From assembly GCF_014174495.1 (NCBI RefSeq), contig NZ_JACJHR010000037.1, forward strand, positions 1 through 64,000: 64,000 nucleotides of DNA. The letters are read 5' to 3'. Source of the stretch: Amycolatopsis echigonensis. Lineage in GTDB: Bacteria; Actinomycetota; Actinomycetes; Mycobacteriales; Pseudonocardiaceae. The notes beneath the pieces are model-generated. The model was not told the DNA's origin. It ran no database searches and was given only the letters and a program-made list of their open reading frames with translations. Every line of letters begins with the position of its first letter. Within the stretch, counting starts at the first letter, position 1. Position numbers and translations under genes: made by a program. Below are positions 48,148 through 57,037 of this stretch, one piece after another.

Positions 48148-49146
48148 CTAGGTTGACTGGGCGAGGATGTTCCGGCCCCGTTCGATCACTCCGGGCAGGC
48201 TCTCGGCCGCGGTGACGAGGCGGGCTTCGGGAGCGGGGCTGCGCCGGTTCCGCTTCACGAACACCGACAGCGTCGCCGCCGTTTTGTAGTGGCAGTAGGC
48301 CAGAAACCACCGCACGCCAGGGAGATCGTCACCGCGGACATCGCGGTAGGCGTCCAGCAAGGCGGCACGCGACGGCATTCCGCTGCCCGCCTTGACGTTC
48401 GCCTCGTCGCGGTGTTCGTGGAAGCGGTGCGGCGGGTCGGTGTGCATCAGCAGCCAGGCGAGATCCGTCCGGGGATCGCCGACCGACCAGATCTCCCAGT
48501 CGATTACCGCGGCGAGCCGTTCCCCGGTGAAAAGCATGTTGGCCAGCCGGTAGTCCCCGTGCGACAGGCACGGCGCGACCGGAGCCGGGACACGCGCGGC
48601 CAGCTCCCGGTAAAGCTGCTCGTGCCGGGGCGCGATCCCAGGGTCCACCGTGTCGAGCAGCCGCGCCCAGCGATCAAGTTCGTCACGGACCGGGATCGCC
48701 CGCTCCCCCGGCGGCGCCACCTTCTGCAGCCGCGCGAGGGCCCGGGCCGCAGCGAGCGCGCGGGCCGTGACCACGCTCGGCGACGGGGGTTGCGCCGTGA
48801 CATCCAGCAATGGCTCGTAGGACTGGCCGGGCACCAGGGTCATGACGAACAGCGGCGGGCTGTCGTCGTCCTCGGCCAGCACCTCGGGCACCGGCACGCT
48901 GCCGTCATCGCTCAGCAACCTCAGGATTCTGGCCTGGCGCAACACATCCCGGTTGCGCACCGGAGCAAGCCCAGGCGGGGCCACCTTGAGCACCACGCGG
49001 GTGTCGGCCCGCTCCGGCCGGTGCAGCACCGAGGCGAAGGTGAGGCTGGAAACGCCGCCGGGCAATCGGTGCAGGCCAGTCAATTCGCTGCCGGGCCAGT
49101 GCCGCGCCACCCGGCGGCGCAGTTGATCGTGATCGAGTTCCGGCAC
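48148..49146 (-). CDS. Aminoglycoside-phosphotransferase-fold kinase (second copy)
   Basis: The 332-residue protein has LHRLPGGVSSLTFASVL, CLSHGDYRLANMLFTGERLAAVIDWEIWSVGDPRTDLAWLL with the catalytic Asp and metal-binding Asp, and LAYCHYKTAATLSVFVKR. It is related to the kinase at 20443 and, like it, belongs to an acyl-CoA catabolic unit, here directly upstream of an ACAD. A paired kinase-dehydrogenase route for 4-hydroxyacyl-CoA is the favoured inference. GTG 49146 is taken as the start; a TTG at 49182 would add 12 residues. Confidence 0.8.
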   Translation of the reverse strand: MPELDHDQLRRRVARHWPGSELTGLHRLPGGVSSLTFASVLHRPERADTRVVLKVAPPGLAPVRNRDVLRQARILRLLSDDGSVPVPEVLAEDDDSPPLFVMTLVPGQSYEPLLDVTAQPPSPSVVTARALAAARALARLQKVAPPGERAIPVRDELDRWARLLDTVDPGIAPRHEQLYRELAARVPAPVAPCLSHGDYRLANMLFTGERLAAVIDWEIWSVGDPRTDLAWLLMHTDPPHRFHEHRDEANVKAGSGMPSRAALLDAYRDVRGDDLPGVRWFLAYCHYKTAATLSVFVKRNRRSPAPEARLVTAAESLPGVIERGRNILAQST

Positions 49147-49270
49147 CGCCTCACTGTGTCCAGCGGGCCGCCAAGCACGCAACAGCCCGGCGAGGCGGCA
49201 CTGGAGATCTCTACAGTCACCGCTTCGCGCGAACGCGAGGCGTCCGAGCCAGGCGTGTTAGAAGCGGAGG

Positions 49271-50017
49271 ATGAACCGATTTCGTCTCGACGGCAAAGTC
49301 GCCATCGTGACCGGAGCGTCCTCCGGGCTCGGTGTCGCGTTCGCCCTCGCGCTCGCCGAGGCCGGCGCTGCGGTCGTGCTCGGCGCCCGCCGCGAAGACC
49401 AGCTCCGGGAAACCGCGCGGGCCGCCGGGAAGAACGCACTCGCAGTGCGCACCGACGTCACCCGGGTCGCGGATTGCGATGCGCTCGCGGCCGCGGCGAT
49501 GGACAAGTTCGGCAGGGTTGACGTCCTGATCAACAATGCCGGCACGGGCGGGAAATACCTCCCGGCGACCGAGGACCCGCCTGAGCAATTCCGGTCGGTG
49601 GTGGAACTGAACCTTTTCGGGGCCTACTGGATGGCACAGGCCTGCGGCCGGGTGATGGGCCCGGGTTCGTCGGTGGTCAACATTTCCAGCGTGATGGCGC
49701 TGACCACGGCGAAGATGCCCGCCGCCGGATACAGCGCGAGCAAAGCCGGGGTGCTGGGCCTCACCCGAGACCTCGCCGCGCAGTGGGGCCCGCGCGGGAT
49801 CCGGGTGAACGCGCTGCTGCCCGGCGTCTTTCCCAGCGAGGCGACCGCGCATTACAGCGAGAACTACCAGCGCAAGATCATCGACGCGAAAATCCCGCTC
49901 GGCCGGATCGGCGACCCGGCCGACGTCGCCGCGGCCGCGGTCTTCCTGGCTTCGGACGCGAGCGCCTACATCACCGGGGTCAGCCTCCCGGTGGACGGCG
50001 GCGTGCTGATCAACTGA
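49271..50017 (+). CDS. SDR-family oxidoreductase
   Basis: The 248-residue classical SDR has VTGASSGLGVAFALALAEAG, LINNAGTGGK, NISSVMAL, GYSASKAGVLGL with Tyr and Lys, and YITGVSLPVDGG. It stands alone between the divergent kinase gene and a 253-bp region carrying TTGG boxes. It is likely an alcohol or 3-hydroxyacyl-CoA dehydrogenase. ATG 49271 follows AAGCGGAGG. Confidence 0.87.
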   Translation: MNRFRLDGKVAIVTGASSGLGVAFALALAEAGAAVVLGARREDQLRETARAAGKNALAVRTDVTRVADCDALAAAAMDKFGRVDVLINNAGTGGKYLPATEDPPEQFRSVVELNLFGAYWMAQACGRVMGPGSSVVNISSVMALTTAKMPAAGYSASKAGVLGLTRDLAAQWGPRGIRVNALLPGVFPSEATAHYSENYQRKIIDAKIPLGRIGDPADVAAAAVFLASDASAYITGVSLPVDGGVLIN

Positions 50018-50199
50018 CGCTCCGCCTTGCGCGGCGCGGTCACCGCCCGGAAACAGAACGCGCACGCGGGCACCCGAGCTTCGGTTCGCGGGGCGAGCGG
50101 CACCGTCAGGCCGGGCAGGGCGTTCGCGCTGCAGATGCTGGGGTCGTGGCCGAGCGGTCGGCACAAGCACTGGCATTCCATCCGGCCATGCTTGCATCT

Positions 50200-50228
50200 T
50201 TGGTCCGATCATTATAAGTTTGGACCAA
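50200..50228 (+). promoter_or_regulatory. Paired TTGGWCC boxes, 20-bp spacing
   Basis: TTGGTCCGA (50200-50208) and TTGGACCAA (50220-50228) start 20 bp apart with TATAAG between them, 43-71 bp before the ligase ATG. The rest of the 50018-50199 gap shows no gene I can support. Confidence 0.6.
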
Positions 50229-50270
50229 CTTGAGTGACGTACGCCACTCGCTCACGGGAAGGGCACGCGC

Positions 50271-51896
50271 ATGTCAACGCCGACCGTGCGGGATCGCTAT
50301 CGCGAGGACGAAATCCGGGGTTTCTACGAGGCCGGCTACTGGCACCGGGACGGATTGCCCGAACTCCTGGAAAACCGGACCCGGACCCATGGCACCAAGG
50401 TCTTCGTCTCCGACGGGACCACCAGCCGCACCTACTCCGCGGTGCGTTCGCAGAGCCTGCGGCTGGCCGGCGGACTGCGGGAACTGGGCGTCGGGCGCGG
50501 CGACCGGGTCGCCGTCCAGCTGCCCAACTGGACCGAATTCGCCGTCATCGCCGCGGCCGTCAGCAGGCTCGGCGCGGTGCTGGTCCCGATCATGCCGATC
50601 TACCGGGCGGCCGAAGTGGGCTACGTGCTCGGGCACTCCGGCGCCAAGGTCGCGATCACCTGCGACGAGTTCAAGGGCTTCGGCCACCTGGAAATGTTCT
50701 CCGCGCTGCGCAAGGAAAATCCGGCGCTCGACTCGCTGGTCGTCGCGCGCGGGCAGCACGGGTCCGCCGCCTCGCTCGACGACCTGATGGCTGGGCCGGA
50801 GCCGGATCTGGCCCCGCCGCCCTCGGCGGACGACGGGTTCCTCATCGTCTACACCTCCGGCACCACCTCGCGTCCCAAGGGCTGCTTCCACACTTTCAAC
50901 ACCCTGCGCGCCAGTGCTGAGGCCATCGCGAAATCCGTGCATTACACCGAGGACGATGTCCAATTCGGCCCGTCCCCGGTCACCCACAGCACCGGGCTCG
51001 TGACCAGCGTCGTGCTGCCGCTTCTCGCTGGCGCGTCCTCGCACTTCATGGAGGTGTGGGAGCCGGAGGAAGGGCTTCAGCGCATTGCCAAGCACGGCTG
51101 TACCGCCGCGGTCACCGCGACGCCGTTCCTGCAGATGCTCACCGCCGCGCACGATTCCGATCGGCACGACGCGAGCAGCCTGCGGCTGTGGGTGTGCGCG
51201 GGCTCGCCGATACCCGGGTCCATCGTGCGCCGCGCGGCCGAGAAGTTCGCCGGCTGCCGGGTGCTGAGCCTGTACGGGCGCTCGGAGAACTTCCTGACCA
51301 CCATGTGCACCCTGGACGATCCGCCAGACCGGTCGGCGACCTCCGACGGCAGCGCGGTCGCCGGAGCCGCAGTGAAGATCGTCGACGAGACCGGTGCCGA
51401 AGTGCCGCGCGGCACCGAGGGCGACATCGCCTACCACGGGCCCAGCCACATGCTGGAGTACTACCGCGACCCGGAGCAGACCGCGGCCCTGTTCACGTCC
51501 GAGGGCTACTCGCGCTCCGGCGATCTCGGGTTCATGGACGAGGGCGGGTACGTGCGGGTCACCGGGCGGCTCAAGGACATCGTGATCCGCGGCGGCCTCA
51601 ACATCAGTGCGCGGGAGCTGGAGGATCTGCTGCTCGAACATCCCGCCGTCGGAGCGGTGGCCGTGGTCGGCATGCCGGACGAGCGGCTCGGCGAGCGCGT
51701 CTGCGCCTACGTCGTGCCCGCGGGCGGCAGTGCTCCGACTCTGACGGACATCACCTCCTACCTCCGGGAGCGCGACGTCGCCACGCCGAAGCTCCCGGAA
51801 CGGCTGGAGGTGGTCGCCGAACTGCCGATGACCGCCACCGGGAAAGTGCAGAAACACGTGCTGCGCACCGAAATCAAAACCAAACTCGCCCAGTGA
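50271..51896 (+). CDS. Acyl-CoA synthetase (paralogue of 41463)
   Basis: The 541-residue ligase has VYTSGTTSRPKGCFHTFNTL, FGPSPVTHSTGLVTSVVLPLLAGASSHFMEVWEPEEGL, LYGRSENFLTTMCTLDDPPDRS, RSGDLGFMDEGGYVRVTGRLKDIVIRGGLNISARELE and MTATGKVQKHVLR. Most motifs are near-identical to those at 41463, so the two arose by duplication, and their promoters share paired TTGG boxes. Substrate difference is unknown. Its stop overlaps the PucR regulator start (GTGA). Confidence 0.91.
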   Translation: MSTPTVRDRYREDEIRGFYEAGYWHRDGLPELLENRTRTHGTKVFVSDGTTSRTYSAVRSQSLRLAGGLRELGVGRGDRVAVQLPNWTEFAVIAAAVSRLGAVLVPIMPIYRAAEVGYVLGHSGAKVAITCDEFKGFGHLEMFSALRKENPALDSLVVARGQHGSAASLDDLMAGPEPDLAPPPSADDGFLIVYTSGTTSRPKGCFHTFNTLRASAEAIAKSVHYTEDDVQFGPSPVTHSTGLVTSVVLPLLAGASSHFMEVWEPEEGLQRIAKHGCTAAVTATPFLQMLTAAHDSDRHDASSLRLWVCAGSPIPGSIVRRAAEKFAGCRVLSLYGRSENFLTTMCTLDDPPDRSATSDGSAVAGAAVKIVDETGAEVPRGTEGDIAYHGPSHMLEYYRDPEQTAALFTSEGYSRSGDLGFMDEGGYVRVTGRLKDIVIRGGLNISARELEDLLLEHPAVGAVAVVGMPDERLGERVCAYVVPAGGSAPTLTDITSYLRERDVATPKLPERLEVVAELPMTATGKVQKHVLRTEIKTKLAQ

Positions 51897-53362
51897 CCGC
51901 GGAAACGTGGCGGGCGCTGCTGGACCAGGCACCGGTGGTCGCCGGGTTTGGGAGCGCGCACCTGCACTGCCCCGGCGAAGTCAGCACCAGCGTCCGCCAC
52001 GATGACGCCGGAACCGTCGTCTCCGTTCCGGTGGGCACAGCCGCGGTGCTGACCCTCACCGACCCCGCGCGCATCGCGGTCGACGACCAGGTGCTTGAAC
52101 GCCTCACCGCGCTTGCTGCGCTGGCGTCCGCCGCGCTCGCCGAATCCGGCCGGCTCGCCGCCGAGACAGCCGCCGAACGACGGTTGAGCGGACTCATCGG
52201 CGCCCCGGGCGGCCTCGGCGGGCTCGTTGCCGCATGCGCGGAACTCACCGGCAAGGTGACCGCGCTCTTCGACGTCCACGACCGGCTGGTCGCCACGGAA
52301 AGCCCGCCCGGCGCGAGCCCGATCCGGCTGCGTTCCCTCGCCGAAATCGGGGAACGGAACGGCCTCGTGCCCGCGAGCCTGCACGGGCTCACCAGGCGGC
52401 ATCTCGTCGTTCCGGCCGTCCATCGCGGCGAAACCTTCGGCTGGCTTGTGCTGGTCGAACATCCTTCGGTGCTCCGCCCGGCGGACCGCCTCGTCGCGGA
52501 GCGCACCGCCGTGCACGCGGGAACGGAGTTCGCGGTGCAGCGCCGGGTCGCCGCGGCGGCGTGGAACGCCCGTTCGTCGCTGGCGCGCCAGCTGATCCGG
52601 GGTTCGTCCACCATGGACGACCTGCGGGCGAGCGGCGAGTACCTCGGCGTCGACACCCAGGCCCGGCGGGTGCTCGCGTATGTCATCGGACCCGCGAACG
52701 CCGAGCGGCTCGCGAACGCCGTCGAGGAACGACTCGGCAGCGAGGTGTTGGCCACCCGGGGCTCGGAGGGCGTGCTCCTGCTGATCGAGGCGACCGAAAC
52801 CGGCATGGTCGCGCGCGCGAAGGCGGCTCTGCGCGCGGTCGCCGCCGAACTGCCCGACTACGCCGGCCTCGTCGCCGGGGTGTCGCCAGTGAGCGAACCG
52901 GCCAAGTTCGGACGCGCGTACCGCGAAGCACAGGAGGCGGCGCGGTGCGTGCACCGGTTCGTCGGTCCGTCGTCGCCACGGGTGCTGGCTGCCGACGATC
53001 TCGGCCCCGCCCGGCTGTTCATCGCGAACAGTGCTGTCGCGGCCGTTCGCGAGTACCTGCACGACATTCTCGGCCCGCTGCTGACCGGCGAGGCCGCCGA
53101 AGCGGATCTGCTGTCGACCTTGCAGCAGTTCTTCGACAGCGGGCGCAGCGTACGCGTCTCAGCCGCGCGGCTGGGCGTGCACGAGAACACCGTCCGGCTG
53201 CGGCTGGCGCGAGTGCGCCACGCCACCGGGCTCGACGTCGCGGGCGGCCCGAACGATCAGCTCAGCGTGCAGACCGCCTTGCTCGTGCTGCGGCTGCAGG
53301 GACATCCGGCGCTGCCGTCATTCGACGAAGCCCGATTCGACCACGGGAGGAAAACAGCGTGA
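51893..53362 (+). CDS. PucR/CdaR-type transcriptional regulator
   Basis: The 489-residue protein has a variable N-terminal sensor region and a GGDEF-like central part (RVLAYVIGPANAERLANAVEERLG, AGLVAGVSPVSEPAKFGRAYREAQEAARC). The C-terminal PucR helix-turn-helix (LLSTLQQFFDSGRSVRVSAARLGVHENTVRLRLARVRHATGLD) is near residues 403-446. Such regulators control adjacent catabolic genes. GTG 51893 overlaps the ligase stop, and the gene's own stop overlaps the next SDR start, so ligase, regulator, SDR and MDR form one operon. Confidence 0.87.
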   Translation: MTAETWRALLDQAPVVAGFGSAHLHCPGEVSTSVRHDDAGTVVSVPVGTAAVLTLTDPARIAVDDQVLERLTALAALASAALAESGRLAAETAAERRLSGLIGAPGGLGGLVAACAELTGKVTALFDVHDRLVATESPPGASPIRLRSLAEIGERNGLVPASLHGLTRRHLVVPAVHRGETFGWLVLVEHPSVLRPADRLVAERTAVHAGTEFAVQRRVAAAAWNARSSLARQLIRGSSTMDDLRASGEYLGVDTQARRVLAYVIGPANAERLANAVEERLGSEVLATRGSEGVLLLIEATETGMVARAKAALRAVAAELPDYAGLVAGVSPVSEPAKFGRAYREAQEAARCVHRFVGPSSPRVLAADDLGPARLFIANSAVAAVREYLHDILGPLLTGEAAEADLLSTLQQFFDSGRSVRVSAARLGVHENTVRLRLARVRHATGLDVAGGPNDQLSVQTALLVLRLQGHPALPSFDEARFDHGRKTA

Positions 53363-54057
53363 GGCTCAAGGCACTGGTCACCGGGGCGGCCCGCGAGGGC
53401 GGGATCGGGCAGGCGATCGCGACACGGCTCGCGGCCGACGACGTCGTGGTCGAGACGCTGGACCGCGAGCCCGGCTGCACCTACCAGGCCGACATCGCCG
53501 CCGACGAGCTTCCCGCGCTGGACGACATCGACGTCTACGTCGGCAACGCCGGGCTCACCACGATGTTCGGCGCAGCGCACCGCTTTTCCTTGGAACGCTG
53601 GGAAAAAGACCTGTCGGTGAACCTGACCGGCACGTTCCGGGTGCTTCAGGCCTGCCTGCGCGGGATGCGTGAGCGAGGGTTCGGCCGCGTCGTGCTGGTG
53701 TCCAGCACCGCGGGCACACAGGGCCTGCCCGGGCAGGTTTCCTACAGCACCAGCAAGGCCGGGCTGCTGGGGATGATGAAGACGGTCGCGGCGGAGAACG
53801 TCACCGCCGGGATCACGGCCAACGCCGTCCTGCCGGGGATGACCGCCAGCTCCGGGGTGCTGTCGATGCCCCCGGACATCGTCGACGCCTGGCGGGAAAG
53901 CATGCCGGGAGGCCTGGTGCGGCCCGAGGACATCGCCGAAGCAGTCGCCTTCTTCGCCTCCCCCGCCGCCTCGCGGGTCACCGGCCAGGTGCTCACCGTG
54001 GACGGCGGCGACAGCCTCAACACCCGGTCGGTCACGTCGCCGAAAGCGCGGAGCTGA
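53359..54057 (+). CDS. SDR-family oxidoreductase
   Basis: The 232-residue SDR starts LKALVTGAAREGGIGQAIATRLA and has VYVGNAGLTT, LVSSTAGTQG, SYSTSKAGLLGM with Tyr and Lys, and VTGQVLTVDGG. The cofactor-binding motif is slightly expanded (GAAREGGIG). GTG 53359 overlaps the PucR stop, with GGGAGG 8 nt upstream. It acts with the adjacent ligase and MDR enzyme on a shared but unidentified substrate. Confidence 0.87.
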   Translation: MRLKALVTGAAREGGIGQAIATRLAADDVVVETLDREPGCTYQADIAADELPALDDIDVYVGNAGLTTMFGAAHRFSLERWEKDLSVNLTGTFRVLQACLRGMRERGFGRVVLVSSTAGTQGLPGQVSYSTSKAGLLGMMKTVAAENVTAGITANAVLPGMTASSGVLSMPPDIVDAWRESMPGGLVRPEDIAEAVAFFASPAASRVTGQVLTVDGGDSLNTRSVTSPKARS

Positions 54058-54059
54058 CC

Positions 54060-55040
54060 GTGCGGGGCTTTCTCGTCACCGAACTGACCGGCCCGTCCGG
54101 CGGCTCCGTCGCCGAGGTGCCCGAGCCGGAAGGCGCGCACCCCTGGGCGGACGGGCGGCTGCTGATCGAGGTGCACGCGGCCGGAGTGTCGTTTCCGGAC
54201 CTGCTGCAGACCCGAGGCCGGTACCAGCACGCCGCGCCGCCGCCGTATGTCGCGGGCGGCGAAGTGGCCGGGGTTGTCAAGGAGGCTCCCGCGGGCTCCG
54301 ACTTGCGACCGGGCGACCGGGTGGCGAGCCTGTCAGTCTGGGGCGCGCTGGCCGAGCGCGCGCTCGCGATCCCGCACTACACAGTGAAATTGCCGGACGA
54401 GTTCGACTTCACCGCAGGCGCGGCCCTGTACCTCAACTACGCGACAGCGTGGTTCTCCTTGCACCGCGTCGGTTTCCAGCGCGGCGAACATGTGCTGGTG
54501 CACGGCGCGTCCGGCGGGGTCGGCACCGCTACCCTGCAACTGGTGCGCGCGTTGGGCGGGCATCCGATCGCCGTTGTATCCACAGTGGACAAAGAAGCCG
54601 TCGCCCGGGAAGCCGGAGCCGAGGAGGTGCTGCGCCCCTGCGACGGCTGGCCGGAGAAGGTTCGGCAGCTGACCGGTGGCAGGGGCGTGCAGATCGTCGT
54701 CGACCCCGTCGGCGGCGATCGGTTCACCGATTCCCTGCGCTGCCTCGACGTCGGCGGCCGGCTGGCCGTGGTGGGCTTCGCCGCCGGGACGATCCCGACC
54801 GTCAAAGTCAACCGGCTGCTGCTGCGGGACCTGAGCGTGGTCGGCGTGGCGCTGGATCCCTACGTGGCGAGATTCCCTTCCGTGGTCCGGAATCTGGCAC
54901 GCGACCTGGAAAAGCTGGCGGCGTCGGGTTCGATCCGCCCGCTCGTGGGGCATGTGCTGGAGCTGGCCGAGGCGCGCCGGGCGCTGGAGCTGCTCGACAC
55001 TCGGCAGGCCACCGGCAAGGTGGTCGTGCGGATCCGCTGA
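54060..55040 (+). CDS. NADPH:quinone oxidoreductase-like MDR enzyme
   Basis: The 326-residue MDR has HAAGVSFPDLLQTRGRYQ, VLVHGASGGVGTATLQLVRALGG for NADPH, and VDPVGGDRFTDSLRCLDVGGRLAVVGFAAG. There are no zinc ligands, so it is probably a quinone or enoyl-CoA reductase. GTG 54060 lies 2 bp after the SDR stop, the last gene of the ligase-PucR-SDR-MDR operon. Confidence 0.9.
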   Translation: MRGFLVTELTGPSGGSVAEVPEPEGAHPWADGRLLIEVHAAGVSFPDLLQTRGRYQHAAPPPYVAGGEVAGVVKEAPAGSDLRPGDRVASLSVWGALAERALAIPHYTVKLPDEFDFTAGAALYLNYATAWFSLHRVGFQRGEHVLVHGASGGVGTATLQLVRALGGHPIAVVSTVDKEAVAREAGAEEVLRPCDGWPEKVRQLTGGRGVQIVVDPVGGDRFTDSLRCLDVGGRLAVVGFAAGTIPTVKVNRLLLRDLSVVGVALDPYVARFPSVVRNLARDLEKLAASGSIRPLVGHVLELAEARRALELLDTRQATGKVVVRIR

Positions 55041-55096
55041 CCGGCACGACCACCGCGCGCATGGGCTCAGCCGCCAGCGGTACCGAGCGGTCCAGC

Positions 55097-55171
55097 GACA
55101 CGGTTGTCCTGGCGACCGGCAAACGTGCCCGGCAACTCTCAGTACCAGGCCGCGACCTGCCTGGTGGCTGG
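55097..55171 (+). pseudogene. Possible remnant of a ferredoxin reductase
   Basis: Twenty-five codons read DTVVLATGKRARQLSVPGRD and then LPGGW. This matches the segment LILATGAEPRPLPVPGANL of the reductase at 12035 and its family. Nothing recognisable precedes or follows. It lies in the 140-bp gap between convergent genes, so it looks like a gene scar. Confidence 0.35.
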
Positions 55172-55180
55172 CAAAGGGGC

Positions 55181-56131
55181 TCAGCGCAGCCGGAGCAGTT
55201 CGTCGACCGTGCCGTGCGCGATTTTCTCGCGTGCTTCGGGATCGAGGTCGAGCCGGTCGAACCAGTCGCGGGCCCGGCGGTTGTCGGCGAAGGGGTAGTC
55301 CACGGAGAAGATCAGCCGGTCGTCGCCGAACGCCTCGCGGGTCAGCCGGAACGGGCCGTCGTGGAAGTAGCCGCTGGTGGTGATCCAGAAATGTTCGCGA
55401 AGGTAGTCGCCGATCGGCTTGGGCAGTCCGGAAATCGCGGGCGGGAGCGTGTCTTCGATGCGAGAGAGGTGGAACGGGATGCCCTCGCCGAGGTGGCCGA
55501 GGATCAGCTTGAGGCCCGGCAGGCGGTCGAACACGCCGCCGAGGATCATCCGCAGCGCGTGCAGCGAGGCCTCGTAGTGCCAGCCGTAGCCGCCGGTGGC
55601 CAGGATCTGGTTGATCGGGTCCGAGAAGCCGGTGTAGTACGCGTCGGCGACCGGCTGTGGCGGCGGCGCTGGGTGCAGGTAGATCGGCACGTCGAGCCGG
55701 GCCGCGGTTTCCAGGATCGGGGTGAACAACGGGTCGTCGAGGAATCGGGCGCCGATCGTGCCGCTGATCATCGCGCCCACGAAGCCCAGTTCACCCACGG
55801 CACGCTCCAGCTCGGCCGCTGCTGCGTCGGGGGCAGTGACCGGCAGCGTGGCGAACGCGGCGAAGCGGTCGGGATGGTCCTCGACCATGCGGCGCAGTTG
55901 TTCGTTGGCCTTGGCAGCCAAGGGTTTTGCGGTCTCGGCGGGCAGCATCTCGGGCACGGGCATCACGGCGGAGAGCACCTGCTGGTCGATTCCGGTGGCG
56001 TCCATGTCGGCCAGCCGCTCGTCGACCGTGGCGCGCAAGCGGTTTCGCATCGCGGGCGGGAGCTGGTCCAACTGCAGGGAGCCGCTCAACTCCGGGATGA
56101 CGTGGTGTTCCTCGATGGCTACGACGCGCAT
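55181..56131 (-). CDS. Amidohydrolase-family (ACMSD-like) hydrolase or decarboxylase
   Basis: The 316-residue protein has AIEEHHVIPEL near the N-terminus where the family has a metal-binding ExH, IYLHPAPPPQPVADAYY with a metal His, LILGHLGEGIPFHLSRIED with the second His, and FSVDYPFADN with the catalytic Asp. These are the features of amidohydrolase 2 proteins such as gamma-resorcylate and 5-carboxyvanillate decarboxylases. ATG 56131 has GGGAGG 9 nt upstream. The substrate is probably an aromatic acid, but the context does not define it. Confidence 0.87.
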   Translation of the reverse strand: MRVVAIEEHHVIPELSGSLQLDQLPPAMRNRLRATVDERLADMDATGIDQQVLSAVMPVPEMLPAETAKPLAAKANEQLRRMVEDHPDRFAAFATLPVTAPDAAAAELERAVGELGFVGAMISGTIGARFLDDPLFTPILETAARLDVPIYLHPAPPPQPVADAYYTGFSDPINQILATGGYGWHYEASLHALRMILGGVFDRLPGLKLILGHLGEGIPFHLSRIEDTLPPAISGLPKPIGDYLREHFWITTSGYFHDGPFRLTREAFGDDRLIFSVDYPFADNRRARDWFDRLDLDPEAREKIAHGTVDELLRLR

Positions 56132-56178
56132 GACGGTCGACCTCCCTGAACTGGTGCGGATGCAGTGGGTTGGCGCGC

Positions 56179-57015
56179 TCAGCCGAGTTCTCGGCGGACG
56201 TAGTCGGCGAAGGTGGCGGGCTCGCGGCCGAGCAGCCAGCGCAGCACGTTCGGATTGCCGAGGATTCCGTAGCGGTCGTAGTGGTTGACCAGCCGGGTGA
56301 AGCCGTCGATGGTGTAGTCGGGCGCGCCTTCGGGAAGCACCGCGTCGACGGGGACTTCTCCCGCGCGCACCAGGGTGCCGCTGACCTCGCTCAGAATCTG
56401 CGCGATCTCGTGGCCGGTCAGGGTGTCGCTGCCGCACAGTTCGTAGGTCGCCCAGCGGTGCTCGGCCGGGGCGGACAGGATCGCGGCGACGACAGCGCCG
56501 ACATCGGCCAGGTCCACAAAGGACAGCGGCTGGTCCAGGGAGTACGGCTGCCGGAACCGGCCGCTGTCCACGCAGTCGCGCACGGCCACATTCTGCATGT
56601 AGTGCATGGGCTGCAGGATCGTGAACGGCAGCCGCGAGCCGAGCAGGTGCCGCTCGACGGCGAGTTTCGACTGGTGGTTGAGCAGCGGTTCCAGTTGCGG
56701 GTGGGTTACCGACATCAGCACGACGTGCCCGACCCCGGCGCGCCGGGCGGCGTCGACGACGTTCTGGCCCATGGCGATCTCGCGAGGATGCATCGGCGGT
56801 CCGATGTGGACAACAGCCTCACATCCTTCGAGCGCGCCGGGCAGTTCGTCCGGGTATGTCAGGTCCGAGACGACGGCCTCACCGGCACCGTCCGCACGAA
56901 CGGTCTCGGCACCGGCGGATGAGTGGACCAGGGCGCGCGCGGCGAATCCGGCGGAGCACAGTGCCCGCAGCACGTGCCGTCCGGTCTTGCCCGCGGCCGC
57001 GGTGATCGCGATCAT
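56179..57015 (-). CDS. NmrA-like NAD(P)-binding protein
   Basis: The 278-residue atypical SDR has the N-terminal ITAAAGKTGRHVLRAL dinucleotide motif, VVHIGPPMHPREIAMGQNVVDAARRAGVGHVVLMSV, and LPFTILQPMHYMQNVA. It lacks the YxxxK motif, as NmrA/QOR2-like redox sensors or reductases do. It lies between the amidohydrolase and an SDR on the minus strand, probably in one operon under the MarR site at 57844. ATG 57015 follows GGAAGGCAGG. Confidence 0.82.
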   Translation of the reverse strand: MIAITAAAGKTGRHVLRALCSAGFAARALVHSSAGAETVRADGAGEAVVSDLTYPDELPGALEGCEAVVHIGPPMHPREIAMGQNVVDAARRAGVGHVVLMSVTHPQLEPLLNHQSKLAVERHLLGSRLPFTILQPMHYMQNVAVRDCVDSGRFRQPYSLDQPLSFVDLADVGAVVAAILSAPAEHRWATYELCGSDTLTGHEIAQILSEVSGTLVRAGEVPVDAVLPEGAPDYTIDGFTRLVNHYDRYGILGNPNVLRWLLGREPATFADYVRRELG

Positions 57016-57037
57016 GGCCTGCCTTCCGGTCGTGGGG

